Shown here piece by piece: positions 11,119 through 20,636 of a stretch of 64,000 nucleotides of DNA (position 1 is its first letter; the number at the start of each line of letters is the position of its first letter). The notes beneath the pieces were generated by a model that searched no databases, was not told where the DNA came from, and saw nothing but the letters and a program-made list of their open reading frames with translations. The position numbers were made by a program, and so were the translations under genes. The DNA comes from Planctomycetaceae bacterium (lineage in GTDB: Bacteria; Planctomycetota; Planctomycetia; Pirellulales; Pirellulaceae): the NCBI GenBank assembly GCA_007694185.1, contig RECD01000102.1, positions 84,244-148,243 on the forward strand. Direction: 5' to 3'.

Positions 11119-13791
11119 ATGTCCGCTCGATCCCTCGCCGTCGTCTGGGTGTTGCTGCTCGCGATCCCGTTGCTTTCCAACCCACCGGTTGTAGCCCAAA
11201 CGCCCGAGGTCCTCTTCCAAACGGGACAGTACGACGCGGTGGCTGAACTCGCGGCCCAAGAGGTCGAACGAGGCGTGTGGAACGAGAAATGGCCGCGGCT
11301 GTTGATGCAGGCCCAGTTGGCGCGAGGCCGCTACGCGGAAGCGGTCGCGACTTACGAGCAGGCGATCCGCCGATATTCCAGCAGTCTCGTCCTACGCCTG
11401 TTGGCCCGCGAAGCTTTGCTTCATGTCGGGGAAACGGAACGGGCCGATCGAGAGGCGGACGAAATCTTTGCCGTTTTGCAGCGTCCCGCGGGACGGTTCG
11501 CCAGCAGCGACAACCTCGTCGCTGCCGGTCGTTACTTTTCGCTCCGTCGCGAAGACGCTCGGCAGATTTTGCAGTTGTTCTACGATCGCGTTCGGGCCGC
11601 CGAACCCCGTCATTTGGAGGCGGCGATCGCCACCGCCGAATTGGCTTTGGAAAAGGGTGATTTTTCGGTCGCCGCCAAAACCCTGTCCGAAGCCCAACGC
11701 CTGGAGTCCGGCGATCCGAGAATCGATTATCTGAACTCTCAGGCCCTCGCGTCGAGCGATCCGCAGGCCGCGTCTGCGGCGCTGTTGCGAGCGCTCGAGC
11801 GGAATCCGAATCATGTCCCCAGCCTGCTCGCCTTGGTCGATGCCGCGATCGACCGCGAACGGTACGACGAAGCCGAGGAGCAACTCACGCGAGTGCTGCA
11901 GGTGAATCTCCACCAACCGGAGGCGTGGGCTTACCTGGCGGTGATCGCGCACCTGCGGGGGAACTACGAGATCGAGGCTTTGATGCGGGCGGCGGCCCTG
12001 AGCACCTGGGCGAGCAATCCCGAGGTCGATCACCTGATCGGTCGCAAATTGTCTCGCAGTTATCGGTTTGCCGAAGGCGCCGCCTATCAGCAACGCGCCC
12101 TCGACTTTGACCCGACTCACCCCGCAGCCAACTTTCAACTGGCGGAGGATTGGTTGCGACTGGGATATGACGACGTCGGGTGGGAACTGGCCCAATCGGT
12201 CGCTCGTGATGACCCGTATCACGTGGTCGCCTACAACCTAGTCACGCTCTACGACCGCATGAAGGCTTTCGCGACGATCCGTCGGGATGGGGTGCTGGTC
12301 AAGATGGACCCCCGCGAAGCGGAGTTGTACGGCGAACAGGTGCTCGATTTGCTCAGTGACGCACGCCGGGTTCTGTGCGAGAAATATCGGGTCGATCCCT
12401 CCGACCCGATTCTGGTCGAGATCTTTCCGCAGCAGCAGGACTTCGCCATCCGCACGTTCGGATTGCCTGGCGGCGCGGGCTTTTTGGGAGTCTGTTTTGG
12501 GCGGGTGATCACCGCCAACAGCCCTGCGTCCCAAGGGGAGACGCCGGCAAACTGGCAGAGTGTGCTGTGGCACGAGTTTTGTCACGCGGTCACGCTGGAG
12601 AAAACCAACAATCGCATGCCCCGCTGGCTGAGCGAAGGCATTTCGGTCTACGAAGAGCGGTTGCGGAATCCCGCTGCCGGCGAATCGATGAACCCGCAGT
12701 ACCGTGAGATGTTGCTGGATGATCGGCTGACACCTGTCAGCCGCCTCAGCGGCGCGTTCCTCAGTCCGCCGAGCCCCCTGCACTTGCAGTTCGCTTACTT
12801 CCAGTCCTCGCTGGTGATCGATTTTCTGGTCGAGCGTTACGGGTTCGATTCCTTGCTCGGGATTCTGGATGCCTTGGCCGATGGGATCCCGATCAACGAC
12901 GCGTTGGCCCGCTCGGTCGGCTCGATCGAACGGCTCGATCAGGAGTTTGCGGAGTACGCTCGCGGAATCGGTGCCGCTTGGGCCGCTGAGGCGGATTGGT
13001 CGCGTGACGATTTGCCCAATCGCCTGTCGAGTGAACAGTGGGCCGAATGGAATCAGCAGCATCCGGACAACGTCTGGGGATTGAGCCAACTCGCCGAGTC
13101 ACTGATCAGGGCCGGACGGGATGAGGACGCGCTGGCGCCGCTAGAACGTTTGTCGGCACTCGGCGTGGAAACGGGACGCCCGAGCGGTTCGCTCACCATG
13201 CTCGCGCAGGTTTACGGGCGACTGGGGCGCACTGATGACGAGCAGCGGGTCTTGAAACGAATCATCACCTTGGCGGATGACGCATTGCCCGCCCTCCGGA
13301 GACTTGCCTCGCTGGCTCGCGATGACGGAAATTGGCAGGCCTTGGCTGAGTTGGGCGAACAGATGTTGGCGATCCAGCCCCTCACCGCGGAAGTACACGA
13401 TCATCTGGCGACCGCTTGGGAACGATCGGAACGCTTCGACTTGGCGATCCGGCCGCTCCAGGCCTTGGCGGCTTCCGAACCCGTCGATCCAGCCGGGATC
13501 GATTTCCGACTCGCGTCGGCGCATCACGCGTCGGGTGATTCGGAAACGGCCACACGACATCTGATCCGTGCCCTTCGCGAAGCCCCTCGTTATCGCGCCG
13601 CGTTAGATTTGTTGCTGGAGATAGCCGAGCCGCCGCCGGCTGACTCGCCGCATAAAGATCAAGAAACAGACCTGCCAGAAGTGGGTGAGGACGAGAAACC
13701 GGAGGCGGCGGAATCGCCGACAGATGAACCAGACGAGCCCGCGGGGGATCAACCTCCCGCAGCCGAGACGACGGAGGATTCGGAATCATGA
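11119..13791 (+). CDS. TPR-rich exported protein with gluzincin (peptidase MA-like) domain
   Basis: I start at the ATG at 11119 because it opens directly into a signal peptide (MSARSLAVVWVLLLAIPLL); the frame extends to 11035. The 890-residue protein has tetratricopeptide-like helical repeats in the N-terminal half and again near the C-terminus. Between them is a zinc metallopeptidase motif HEFCH (H485, E486, H489), with a third ligand candidate E506 in WLSEGISVYEE, the pattern of the peptidase MA family. The last 60 residues are Glu/Asp/Pro-rich and probably disordered. The stop overlaps the next ATG (ATGA), so it is coupled to the DUF4159 gene. Predicted periplasmic; substrate unknown. Confidence 0.85.
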   Translation: MSARSLAVVWVLLLAIPLLSNPPVVAQTPEVLFQTGQYDAVAELAAQEVERGVWNEKWPRLLMQAQLARGRYAEAVATYEQAIRRYSSSLVLRLLAREALLHVGETERADREADEIFAVLQRPAGRFASSDNLVAAGRYFSLRREDARQILQLFYDRVRAAEPRHLEAAIATAELALEKGDFSVAAKTLSEAQRLESGDPRIDYLNSQALASSDPQAASAALLRALERNPNHVPSLLALVDAAIDRERYDEAEEQLTRVLQVNLHQPEAWAYLAVIAHLRGNYEIEALMRAAALSTWASNPEVDHLIGRKLSRSYRFAEGAAYQQRALDFDPTHPAANFQLAEDWLRLGYDDVGWELAQSVARDDPYHVVAYNLVTLYDRMKAFATIRRDGVLVKMDPREAELYGEQVLDLLSDARRVLCEKYRVDPSDPILVEIFPQQQDFAIRTFGLPGGAGFLGVCFGRVITANSPASQGETPANWQSVLWHEFCHAVTLEKTNNRMPRWLSEGISVYEERLRNPAAGESMNPQYREMLLDDRLTPVSRLSGAFLSPPSPLHLQFAYFQSSLVIDFLVERYGFDSLLGILDALADGIPINDALARSVGSIERLDQEFAEYARGIGAAWAAEADWSRDDLPNRLSSEQWAEWNQQHPDNVWGLSQLAESLIRAGRDEDALAPLERLSALGVETGRPSGSLTMLAQVYGRLGRTDDEQRVLKRIITLADDALPALRRLASLARDDGNWQALAELGEQMLAIQPLTAEVHDHLATAWERSERFDLAIRPLQALAASEPVDPAGIDFRLASAHHASGDSETATRHLIRALREAPRYRAALDLLLEIAEPPPADSPHKDQETDLPEVGEDEKPEAAESPTDEPDEPAGDQPPAAETTEDSES

Positions 13792-14645
13792 TCGCAAAAT
13801 TTGGCCGCTCTCGTTGGCTGCTGGTCGCAGCGGCAACGCTCCTGTTGGCCAGTGTCGTTTTGGCGCAGGGGGGCATTATGCGTGGGAGCGGCCGGCGGGG
13901 GTTTGACATCAGTCAAGATCGACGCGGGGTGCCGACATGGGAGATCGACGAAAGGTATCGCGGCGACCTGTTTACCTTTGTCCGGGTTCGTTACGACTCC
14001 TATGGGCGTGGTGGCGGTTGGGCGACCGACTATCCCGACGCGGACCTGAACCTGTCGCTGCGGCTTCAGCAGTTGACCACGTTCAAGGTCAATCCCGAAC
14101 CGATCGTGCTCGACCTGACGGACGATCGGCTATTCGATTACCCGTTCATCTACATGGCCGAACCCGGCGGGTTGTTCTTCAGCGAACCGGAGATCGAATC
14201 GCTGCGAAAATACCTGCTCAACGGCGGTTTTCTGATGGCCGACGACTTTTGGGGAGACAGCGAGTACGAAAACATTCGGATGCAGTTGGCGAGAGTCTTC
14301 CCGGACCGGTCGCCGCAGGATTTACCGTTGTCGCACGAGATTTTCCACTGCGTCTACGACCTGAAGGAAAAGCCGCAGATGCCTGCGATCGAGTGGGCCG
14401 TGCGATTCAAGGACGTCGAGGTTCGCACCTGGGAGCCTGCCCGAGACGGTAGCGACACCACCCAGGTGAATTACCGCGCGCTCTTCGATGACGACGGACG
14501 CATGATGGTGTTGTTGTGCCACAACACCGATTTGGGGGATGGTTGGGAACGGGAAGGTGAAGACCCTTACTACTTCGAAGAGTTCGCGGTCAAACGGGCT
14601 TACCCGATGGGGATCAACATCATCACCTACGCGATGACCCACTGA
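13788..14645 (+). CDS. DUF4159 domain-containing exported protein
   Basis: A 285-residue product with an N-terminal signal peptide (RSRWLLVAAATLLLASVVLA) and then a DUF4159 domain. Family-like segments are FTFVRVRYDSYGRGGGWATD, the central YMAEPGGLFFSEPE followed by LLNGGFLMADDFWG, and the C-terminal RAYPMGINIITYAMTH. DUF4159 proteins have a Rossmann/GATase-like fold and occur in planctomycetes beside TPR and membrane proteins of unknown role. Translation is coupled to the upstream TPR/peptidase gene by a 4-bp overlap, so the two probably act together in the periplasm. No catalytic residues can be assigned. Confidence 0.9.
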   Translation: MIAKFGRSRWLLVAAATLLLASVVLAQGGIMRGSGRRGFDISQDRRGVPTWEIDERYRGDLFTFVRVRYDSYGRGGGWATDYPDADLNLSLRLQQLTTFKVNPEPIVLDLTDDRLFDYPFIYMAEPGGLFFSEPEIESLRKYLLNGGFLMADDFWGDSEYENIRMQLARVFPDRSPQDLPLSHEIFHCVYDLKEKPQMPAIEWAVRFKDVEVRTWEPARDGSDTTQVNYRALFDDDGRMMVLLCHNTDLGDGWEREGEDPYYFEEFAVKRAYPMGINIITYAMTH

Positions 14646-14730
14646 GCCCATGCGGCGTGCTTGGGGTTCACGCGATCGGATGAATCGCGCTGGGCTCGGA
14701 TGATGCTGGTCCCCGGGTGGCTTGGCCCGG

Positions 14731-15876
14731 TCAGCCGTTTGCCACTTCCCGCAAGGCAACCTCGAGGGCGTCCAGCAGGTGGGTGATCTGCTCGGCCGTG
14801 TTGTAGCCGTGCACGGCGATCCGGATTCTTCCCGCGTGGTGCATCACCTCGATCTTTTCCCGTTCGAGCCTCTGATAAATCTGCTCTGACCGCGGGTGAC
14901 GAAACGCGACGATCCCCGCGGCATGCTCCGGGCGGTGGGGCGTCATCGGTTGTAAGCCCAGTGTGACCAAGCCCTCCGCGACCCTCGTGACGAGCGGATC
15001 GGCATGGGCTGCGATCGTCGCGATTCCGATCGCATCCAGATATCGCAGCGACGCGTTCAACGCGTAGAGCGACACGAAATTGGGCATCCCGACCGAAAAG
15101 CTTGCCGCTCCCGACCGAGTGATGGCCGTACGGAATCGGTCGTCATCAAAGGCGTTGCTCAGGTGCAGCCAGCCGCCCGCGTGGGTGGTCAGCTCTTGGG
15201 CTCGATCCTTCGGCACTCCGATCACACATCCGCCGTGGATACCGAGTGTCCATTTGTGTGTACTCGAGATCAGGATGTCAGCTCCCGGACAATGTATCGG
15301 GATCCGCCCCAGTGCCTGAGTGATGTCGACCGACAAAATCGCTCGCGGGGCATGGGATCGCACGGCAGTGACCAAGGCGTCCCAGTCGACCCGAAAGCCG
15401 TTGAAAAAGCTGACCAAAGAGACTTGCACCAGACGGGTTCGGTCGCTGAGCAGCGGCAGCAGGTCGTCGGTTTGCAGGCTCCCCTGAGGATCGGACTTCC
15501 ACAAACGCAGTTGCGGCGGGCGGGCTGCCCGCAGCCATGGCGTCGCCCCGGCCGGAAAATCGAGGTCGCTGACGACCACTTCATCCTCTGCCTTCAAATC
15601 CAACGCGGATGCCAGCAGGTTGTAGGCTTCGGAAGAACAAGAGCAGAACGAGACTTCGCCCGTGTCGAGGCCGACCAGCTTCGCAGCGATTTCCCGGCAC
15701 GATTCGACGTGCGCGAAATGACTGTCCCGGCCCGACATGCCACACAACTTGTCCTCCCAATATCGCCGGATGGCATCGCCGACGCAGACCGGGGGAACAC
15801 TTTCGGCGGCCGTGTTAAGATACGTTCGGCCTTTCAAGGCGGGAAAATCCGAATCCCGAGTTTCGGTGGTGAGCAT
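14731..15876 (-). CDS. Class V aminotransferase / cysteine desulfurase-like PLP enzyme
   Basis: A fold-type I PLP enzyme of 381 residues counted from the ATG at 15876. The frame extends to 15993, but that would run into the divergent gene starting at 15975. Motifs seen: GRTYLNTAAES at the start, CSSEAYNLLASAL in the cofactor-binding region, SVDITQALGRIP with the PLP-contacting Asp, and SSTHKWTLGIHGG carrying the Schiff-base Lys. The C-terminus (RIAVHGYNTAEQITHLLDAL) is typical of class V aminotransferases. The family includes cysteine desulfurases, isopenicillin-N epimerase-like and kynureninase-like enzymes. There is no obvious desulfurase Cys loop, so I leave the reaction open. Confidence 0.88.
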   Translation of the reverse strand: MLTTETRDSDFPALKGRTYLNTAAESVPPVCVGDAIRRYWEDKLCGMSGRDSHFAHVESCREIAAKLVGLDTGEVSFCSCSSEAYNLLASALDLKAEDEVVVSDLDFPAGATPWLRAARPPQLRLWKSDPQGSLQTDDLLPLLSDRTRLVQVSLVSFFNGFRVDWDALVTAVRSHAPRAILSVDITQALGRIPIHCPGADILISSTHKWTLGIHGGCVIGVPKDRAQELTTHAGGWLHLSNAFDDDRFRTAITRSGAASFSVGMPNFVSLYALNASLRYLDAIGIATIAAHADPLVTRVAEGLVTLGLQPMTPHRPEHAAGIVAFRHPRSEQIYQRLEREKIEVMHHAGRIRIAVHGYNTAEQITHLLDALEVALREVANG

Positions 15877-15974
15877 GAAGGTCTCGTTCGCGACGGCGAG
15901 TTGCTGAATTGTCCGGCTTACTTTAGCGGGACTTGCGCGAAAGGCCCAGTATCGCTCGGTAAAGGCGACGAGAA

Positions 15975-17882
15975 ATGAAACTTCATTGGCCAATCCTGTC
16001 GCTCAGCCTGCTGATGACGGGAGCGTTTTTTGCTTTCGTTGCACCCAGGGTCGCCACGGCGGAATCGCCTGAACAGGGCTGGCCGTGGGCATCCTGGCAA
16101 CGCCCTTCAGCCGGATTGGTCCGCTGGCCCGAATTGGATTCGGATGCCTTCGACGCATGGAAGCAGTTCGAGCCCCATTCGGCTAGCGGCGCGATTGGGC
16201 CAGCCAGCGAAGCGGCCGGGGCGGTGTATTTGGTCCCAAAACCGGCGTCTCTTCGCCGGGCAGACGGACCCGGCAGGATCGAATTGCCGCGGTTAGACAA
16301 CCGCGTGCGACGCGTTTGGTGGTGGCCATTGGCCGCAACGATCGATGGTCAGGGGGCGAAATCGGAAACGGCAGCCGAACGACGGATCGCAGACCAGGTC
16401 GCGACGCCGGAGAACCGTGGTGACGAATACACGCTCCCCTTCGTTCCGCCCGTTGATCGGTTGCTAGGACTGTCCCAATCGCCAACCGACTGGTTCATCG
16501 GCTGGGAGCCCACGGCCGAGGAGGCTTGGCGGTCCGGCCGAGCCGTGATCGTGATCGACCTGCTGGGCGAGCCGTCCGTCAGTGCCGAACCCGAAGTCAT
16601 CGCGGCTGATTCGGAGGGGACGATCGTGTTGCCCGCCGCTAAGGCCAAAGTCAGCGGCACCAAATTGCAGTATGAGCCTTTGCCGCACAAAAACACGATC
16701 GGATATTGGGTTGACGAGGCTGACCGAGCCCGTTGGCGAATGGCGGTTTCTCGGCCTGCGACCTACCGTGTTTCCATCCTGCAGGGCTGTGGCGCTGGGC
16801 AAGGCGGCAGCCGGGTTGCGATCTCGATCGGCGACACCACGCTCGAGATGACGGTTGAAGAGACTGGGCATTTTCAGACCTTTCGCCGCCGCGACGTCGG
16901 TGTGGTGACTCTCGATCCCTCGGACGGGCTAGCGGTGGAGATTCGCTGCGTTCACAAGGCTCGAGCGGCGGTCATGGATGTTCGTGAAATCCGGTTGACA
17001 CCCGAGCCAGATCCTGTCGCTTCTGGCCGCCCTCGGGATATCCGTGGGGCGACCCCGGATGTGACGTTGCCACCGCTCACTCATGAATCCCCCGCTCCAG
17101 GGAGGCGATCCGTCATGCGGCCGGGACAGGCCGCCGGTTCCCACGCCTACCATCTGTTGACCTTGCCGACCGATTGGCGGCCGGGCCGCCGTTATCCGGT
17201 GTTGGTCGAGTGGACCGGAAACGGGCCGTATGAAAACCGCTCGGGGGACAAATTTTCCGGGCGGGTCGAGAACGCCGCCCTTGCGCACGGCCTGTGCGGC
17301 GGGGACGGTTGGATCGTTCTCAGTTTGCCGTTCCTCAATCAAGCCGGCACAGCCAATGTCCGCCGTTGGTGGGGGGACCCGCCGGGGTACGATCCGGAGG
17401 CGACCCTGCGATACGCCATTTCAGCGATGGAGGAGGTTGGTGAGGAGTGGGGTGGCGATCGGTCTCGGTTCGTGTTGGTCGGTTTTTCCCGAGGCTCGAT
17501 TGCCGCTTCCGCCTTGGGGCTGAGCAACGAGCAAATCGCTGGCTGGTGGCGCGGGATGGTCTGTTTCAGTCACCTCGACGGCGTCCGTTTCTGGCCACCC
17601 CCGGCCACCGAACCGACGGGGGCGTCCCAGCGGTGGCAACGCCTCGGTTCTCGCCCGCTGTTCGTGCTGGCCGAGTCAGCCGCTGCGAGCACGGATGAGG
17701 ACGCGACGTTGCTCGCTTCAGCCCGACGCTACCTCTCCACGCTGAACCTTGAAGGCGATCTCCGGTTTGCGGAAACCGGTTTTATCAACCACAGCGATCG
17801 CTGGGCGGTCTGCCCCTCCCCGGTTCGCGACGAACTCCGTGCCTGGTTGAAGCAAGTCGGCCAAGTGGACGGAACGGATTGA
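15975..17882 (+). CDS. Exported alpha/beta hydrolase-like protein with galactose-binding-like middle domain
   Basis: A 635-residue secreted protein (signal peptide in residues 1-30). The middle part, about residues 245-345, reads GYWVDEADRARWRMAVSRP, then YRVSILQGCGAGQGGS and ETGHFQTF. This is a beta-sandwich module I recognise from planctomycete sulfatases and glycoside-acting enzymes. The C-terminal 250 residues look like an alpha/beta hydrolase of the esterase/PHB-depolymerase type, with YPVLVEWTGNGPYEN, nucleophile elbow GFSRGS and a late His in FINHSDRW as a possible catalytic base. The likely role is cleavage of an ester in an extracellular polysaccharide or similar polymer, but the substrate is inferred only. 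It is divergent from the aminotransferase. Confidence 0.75.
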   Translation: MKLHWPILSLSLLMTGAFFAFVAPRVATAESPEQGWPWASWQRPSAGLVRWPELDSDAFDAWKQFEPHSASGAIGPASEAAGAVYLVPKPASLRRADGPGRIELPRLDNRVRRVWWWPLAATIDGQGAKSETAAERRIADQVATPENRGDEYTLPFVPPVDRLLGLSQSPTDWFIGWEPTAEEAWRSGRAVIVIDLLGEPSVSAEPEVIAADSEGTIVLPAAKAKVSGTKLQYEPLPHKNTIGYWVDEADRARWRMAVSRPATYRVSILQGCGAGQGGSRVAISIGDTTLEMTVEETGHFQTFRRRDVGVVTLDPSDGLAVEIRCVHKARAAVMDVREIRLTPEPDPVASGRPRDIRGATPDVTLPPLTHESPAPGRRSVMRPGQAAGSHAYHLLTLPTDWRPGRRYPVLVEWTGNGPYENRSGDKFSGRVENAALAHGLCGGDGWIVLSLPFLNQAGTANVRRWWGDPPGYDPEATLRYAISAMEEVGEEWGGDRSRFVLVGFSRGSIAASALGLSNEQIAGWWRGMVCFSHLDGVRFWPPPATEPTGASQRWQRLGSRPLFVLAESAAASTDEDATLLASARRYLSTLNLEGDLRFAETGFINHSDRWAVCPSPVRDELRAWLKQVGQVDGTD

Positions 17883-18058
17883 ACCGCGACGTGAGCGACA
17901 GGTAGGCCGCAACCGAAAGGCTGAGCCGTCCGACGTGCTCGCGAATCGTGTGGGCGGGCGGGAACTGATCTTGTGACAGACTTCGGATTTGACGAACAAT
18001 CCGGCCCGTGTCGGACCGACCGCGTTGATCCTTTGTCGCATTCCTGAACCCCCGGCCC

Positions 18059-19156
18059 ATGGCTAAATCGATCAGCAATCCGTTTGCGATTCAGCCCGCC
18101 CCCAACCGTCAGCGTTGGTTGGCGGCGATCCGTGCAGTGGGCGTGTTGTTGCTCCTATCGTTCGGGCTGATCCTGGCCCAAACCGGTGCCCGTCAATGGT
18201 TGTTGGAGCACTGGGCAGAGGGCTTCGGCGAGCTTGCGAGCGAACAGCAGATCGTGCGACTCAATCAACTCGATACCCTCGGGGATGTTGCTATCCCGGT
18301 CATCGCCAAGCGTCTGTCGGCGGAGGACGAGTCGGTTGCCCTCGCCGCCTTCGAACTGCTGGCCAAACGACAATCCGAATGGACCGGTCGCTCAGATGAC
18401 TCGATGGCCGAAGCCCATTCCGAATTGATGGCCGGTTTGGCTGAAATCGTCGACCAACTTCCTACGGCCCGCTTGGCATGGCTGAACCAACTGCTCAACC
18501 AGACCCTAGTCGAATGCGTCGACCAGCAAAGCGAACCGGTGCGTGTTGCCTACCAGCAGGCCAACGAACTGGGTGCGATGCTTGCCGCGCGAGCTCGACC
18601 CGCCAGGGCGCCGACGAATCATGTGCGGCCGATGGTCGTTCGGGCTCCGAGTTTGGCTCCCTTACCAGTTAGTTTGCAGTTCGACCCCGCGGATCGGGCT
18701 GCATTCAGAGAAGCATCGACTCCCGAGCCGGACGACTCCCCTGCCCTGCCCTTGTCGACTTGGAACACCCTCAGCGTGATCGGCCTGCTGTCGAGCAATC
18801 GGACTGCGGAGCGCGATCAGGCGACAGCGGAATTGGCGCGACGCGGCCTGACACCCGAAGAAATCCGGATCGCAAATCAGCTCGCGGCTCCCCAGGTCGA
18901 CGTCCGGCTCGGTTTGCTCGAGTCGATCCGTGGCCGGACCGACATCGACCCCCGCCCCTGGTTGTTGTGGCTCGTGGAAGATGTTAATCGCGAGGTGCGT
19001 TCCCGGGCAGTCGATGCCCTTGCCGGACTCGATGACGATGCGGTCCGCGCGACGCTCCGCAAGCGGCTCGTGACCGAAGCCGATGTGGAGATCAGTGAAC
19101 GGATTCGAAGTCTGATCGATCGGACGCGACTGGCCGATGTCGGTCTGCTTCGTTGA
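18059..19156 (+). CDS. Membrane-anchored HEAT-like repeat protein, function unknown
   Basis: A 365-residue protein with one N-terminal membrane span (AVGVLLLLSFGLILAQTG, near residues 26-43). The rest is helical and exposed, presumably to the periplasm. HEAT-like pairs are visible, such as GDVAIPVIAKRLSAEDESVA and, near the C-terminus, VEDVNREVRSRAVDALAGLD. A Pro-rich linker lies around 180-230. No catalytic motif was recognised. The 3' end overlaps the convergent adenylate-forming ligase gene by 65 bp, so the last 21 codons are read on both strands. HEAT-like repeats suggest a protein-binding role. Confidence 0.7.
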   Translation: MAKSISNPFAIQPAPNRQRWLAAIRAVGVLLLLSFGLILAQTGARQWLLEHWAEGFGELASEQQIVRLNQLDTLGDVAIPVIAKRLSAEDESVALAAFELLAKRQSEWTGRSDDSMAEAHSELMAGLAEIVDQLPTARLAWLNQLLNQTLVECVDQQSEPVRVAYQQANELGAMLAARARPARAPTNHVRPMVVRAPSLAPLPVSLQFDPADRAAFREASTPEPDDSPALPLSTWNTLSVIGLLSSNRTAERDQATAELARRGLTPEEIRIANQLAAPQVDVRLGLLESIRGRTDIDPRPWLLWLVEDVNREVRSRAVDALAGLDDDAVRATLRKRLVTEADVEISERIRSLIDRTRLADVGLLR

Positions 19157-20636
19157 TCAGGGCCAGCACCCGCTCACGGATGATCGTCCCCTTGGCCGTC
19201 AGCGCTTCGGGAATGTCCGCCAAAGGCTGGGGCATCGGATGGATCGCCCGCGGACGTTGCCATGACGGCAGATCAGCCAAGCAGGTCGCGATCCTTTCCG
19301 AAAGTTCCTCGACGCACGTTCGCTGGCTATCGAAGTCGATCCACAGGACGACGTGCCTGTCCCGGCCAACCAACACGGCATGACGAATACCGGCGATCGA
19401 TAGCACTCGCCGCTCGATCGGTCCCGGATCGACTTTTTTGCCGTTACTGAGCGTGATCCGATCGTCGGCACGACCGATGATCCGAAATTGACCGTCTGTG
19501 GCATCGACCTGGACCAGGTCGCCGGTCTCGAGCCAACCGCTCGTCGGCGTTTCGGCGCGATGGGACTGTTGGTTCCAATATCCGAGCATCACGCCGGGGC
19601 CACGCACTGACAAGTGTCCTTCCGGATCGATGCGCGTCTCCCAACCGTCAACGGGGCGCCCCACGTGGCCTGCCCGTGAGTTTTCCGGCGTCGCGGAACA
19701 GATGACGGGGGAAGCTTCGGTCAGGCCATATCCTTGGATCACGACGACACCCCGTCGGCGAAACCGCTCGAAGGCCTCCGTCGACAAGGCGGCACCGCCG
19801 CAACCGATCAGCCGCAGGCGGTTCCACGAGGGGGTGGCGTGCGGTTCACCCAGCAGCCTCATCGCGAGGCTCGGAACCGTGTTGATCAGCGTGGGACGCA
19901 GCAGGGGTGCGAGGCGCTGCCAGCTTTCCCACCCTAAGCCGATGCCGAGTGAACAGCCGCTGAGCAGCCAAGTCCCGAGATCACAGGTGCGGGCGTACGC
20001 GTGCCAGATCGGCAGCAGGACCAACCGCACATCGGCAACCGTTTGAGGGACCGCGGCCAGTTTGGCGGCGGCATTGGAACTCAGGTTCCCAAGGCTGAGC
20101 GTTACGGGCTTGGGGGTTCCCAAACTTCCGCTCGTGAAAAGGATTAGCGCCGGCGCGGCCGAGCGATCGACTTCGGATTGGGCCGGTCCGTTTCGCAATC
20201 GTTCCACGACAGCTGACACGCTCGGCAGGGCCGTCGCGTGAGCTGACAGGGCGAAAGATCCTGAAGCCAATGACTCGTAGCCGGGGATGCGACGACCACC
20301 GACCCGCTCTGTCAATCGCTGCTGTTCGACGGATGAGAGGGCCGGATCGAGCGGGACTTCGACGACGCCTACGCTGAACGAGGCGAGCATCGCCACCACT
20401 CCGGCGGGTGAGTTGCCCAGAGTGTGAACCCAGCGATCTCCTGGGCGAAAACCGCTTAGCCACAGGCCTTCCGCGCAAACCGCAACCTGGCGGGCCAAGT
20501 CGGCCCAACTGGTTGCGGCGATGGTTCGCTGGTCCTGAACAGCCAAAAGCGCCGGATGCTCGGGGCGTTCGTCGACCCAACGCAACCAACCCAGCGGCCC
20601 CGACTCGGGAAGGGGAGGAATCAGGTCAGACGCCAA
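19092..20636 (-). CDS. AMP-dependent acyl-CoA synthetase / acyl-adenylate ligase
   Basis: A 514-residue ANL-superfamily enzyme that activates a carboxylic acid as acyl-AMP. Motifs in order: phosphate-binding [14 protein letters not shown] near residue 166, [13 protein letters not shown] (A5), [10 protein letters not shown] (A7), and a late Lys in [12 protein letters not shown] (A10). The hinge segment [17 protein letters not shown] is also present. The order and length fit a small acyl-CoA synthetase. The acyl acceptor is unknown and no acyl-carrier gene is near. The start is TTG at 20636, inside the last codons of the aldolase gene (11-bp overlap), so translation may depend on aldolase readthrough by ribosomes. 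The 3' end overlaps the convergent HEAT gene. Confidence 0.88.
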   Translation of the reverse strand: MASDLIPPLPESGPLGWLRWVDERPEHPALLAVQDQRTIAATSWADLARQVAVCAEGLWLSGFRPGDRWVHTLGNSPAGVVAMLASFSVGVVEVPLDPALSSVEQQRLTERVGGRRIPGYESLASGSFALSAHATALPSVSAVVERLRNGPAQSEVDRSAAPALILFTSGSLGTPKPVTLSLGNLSSNAAAKLAAVPQTVADVRLVLLPIWHAYARTCDLGTWLLSGCSLGIGLGWESWQRLAPLLRPTLINTVPSLAMRLLGEPHATPSWNRLRLIGCGGAALSTEAFERFRRRGVVVIQGYGLTEASPVICSATPENSRAGHVGRPVDGWETRIDPEGHLSVRGPGVMLGYWNQQSHRAETPTSGWLETGDLVQVDATDGQFRIIGRADDRITLSNGKKVDPGPIERRVLSIAGIRHAVLVGRDRHVVLWIDFDSQRTCVEELSERIATCLADLPSWQRPRAIHPMPQPLADIPEALTAKGTIIRERVLALINEADRHRPVASDRSDFESVH

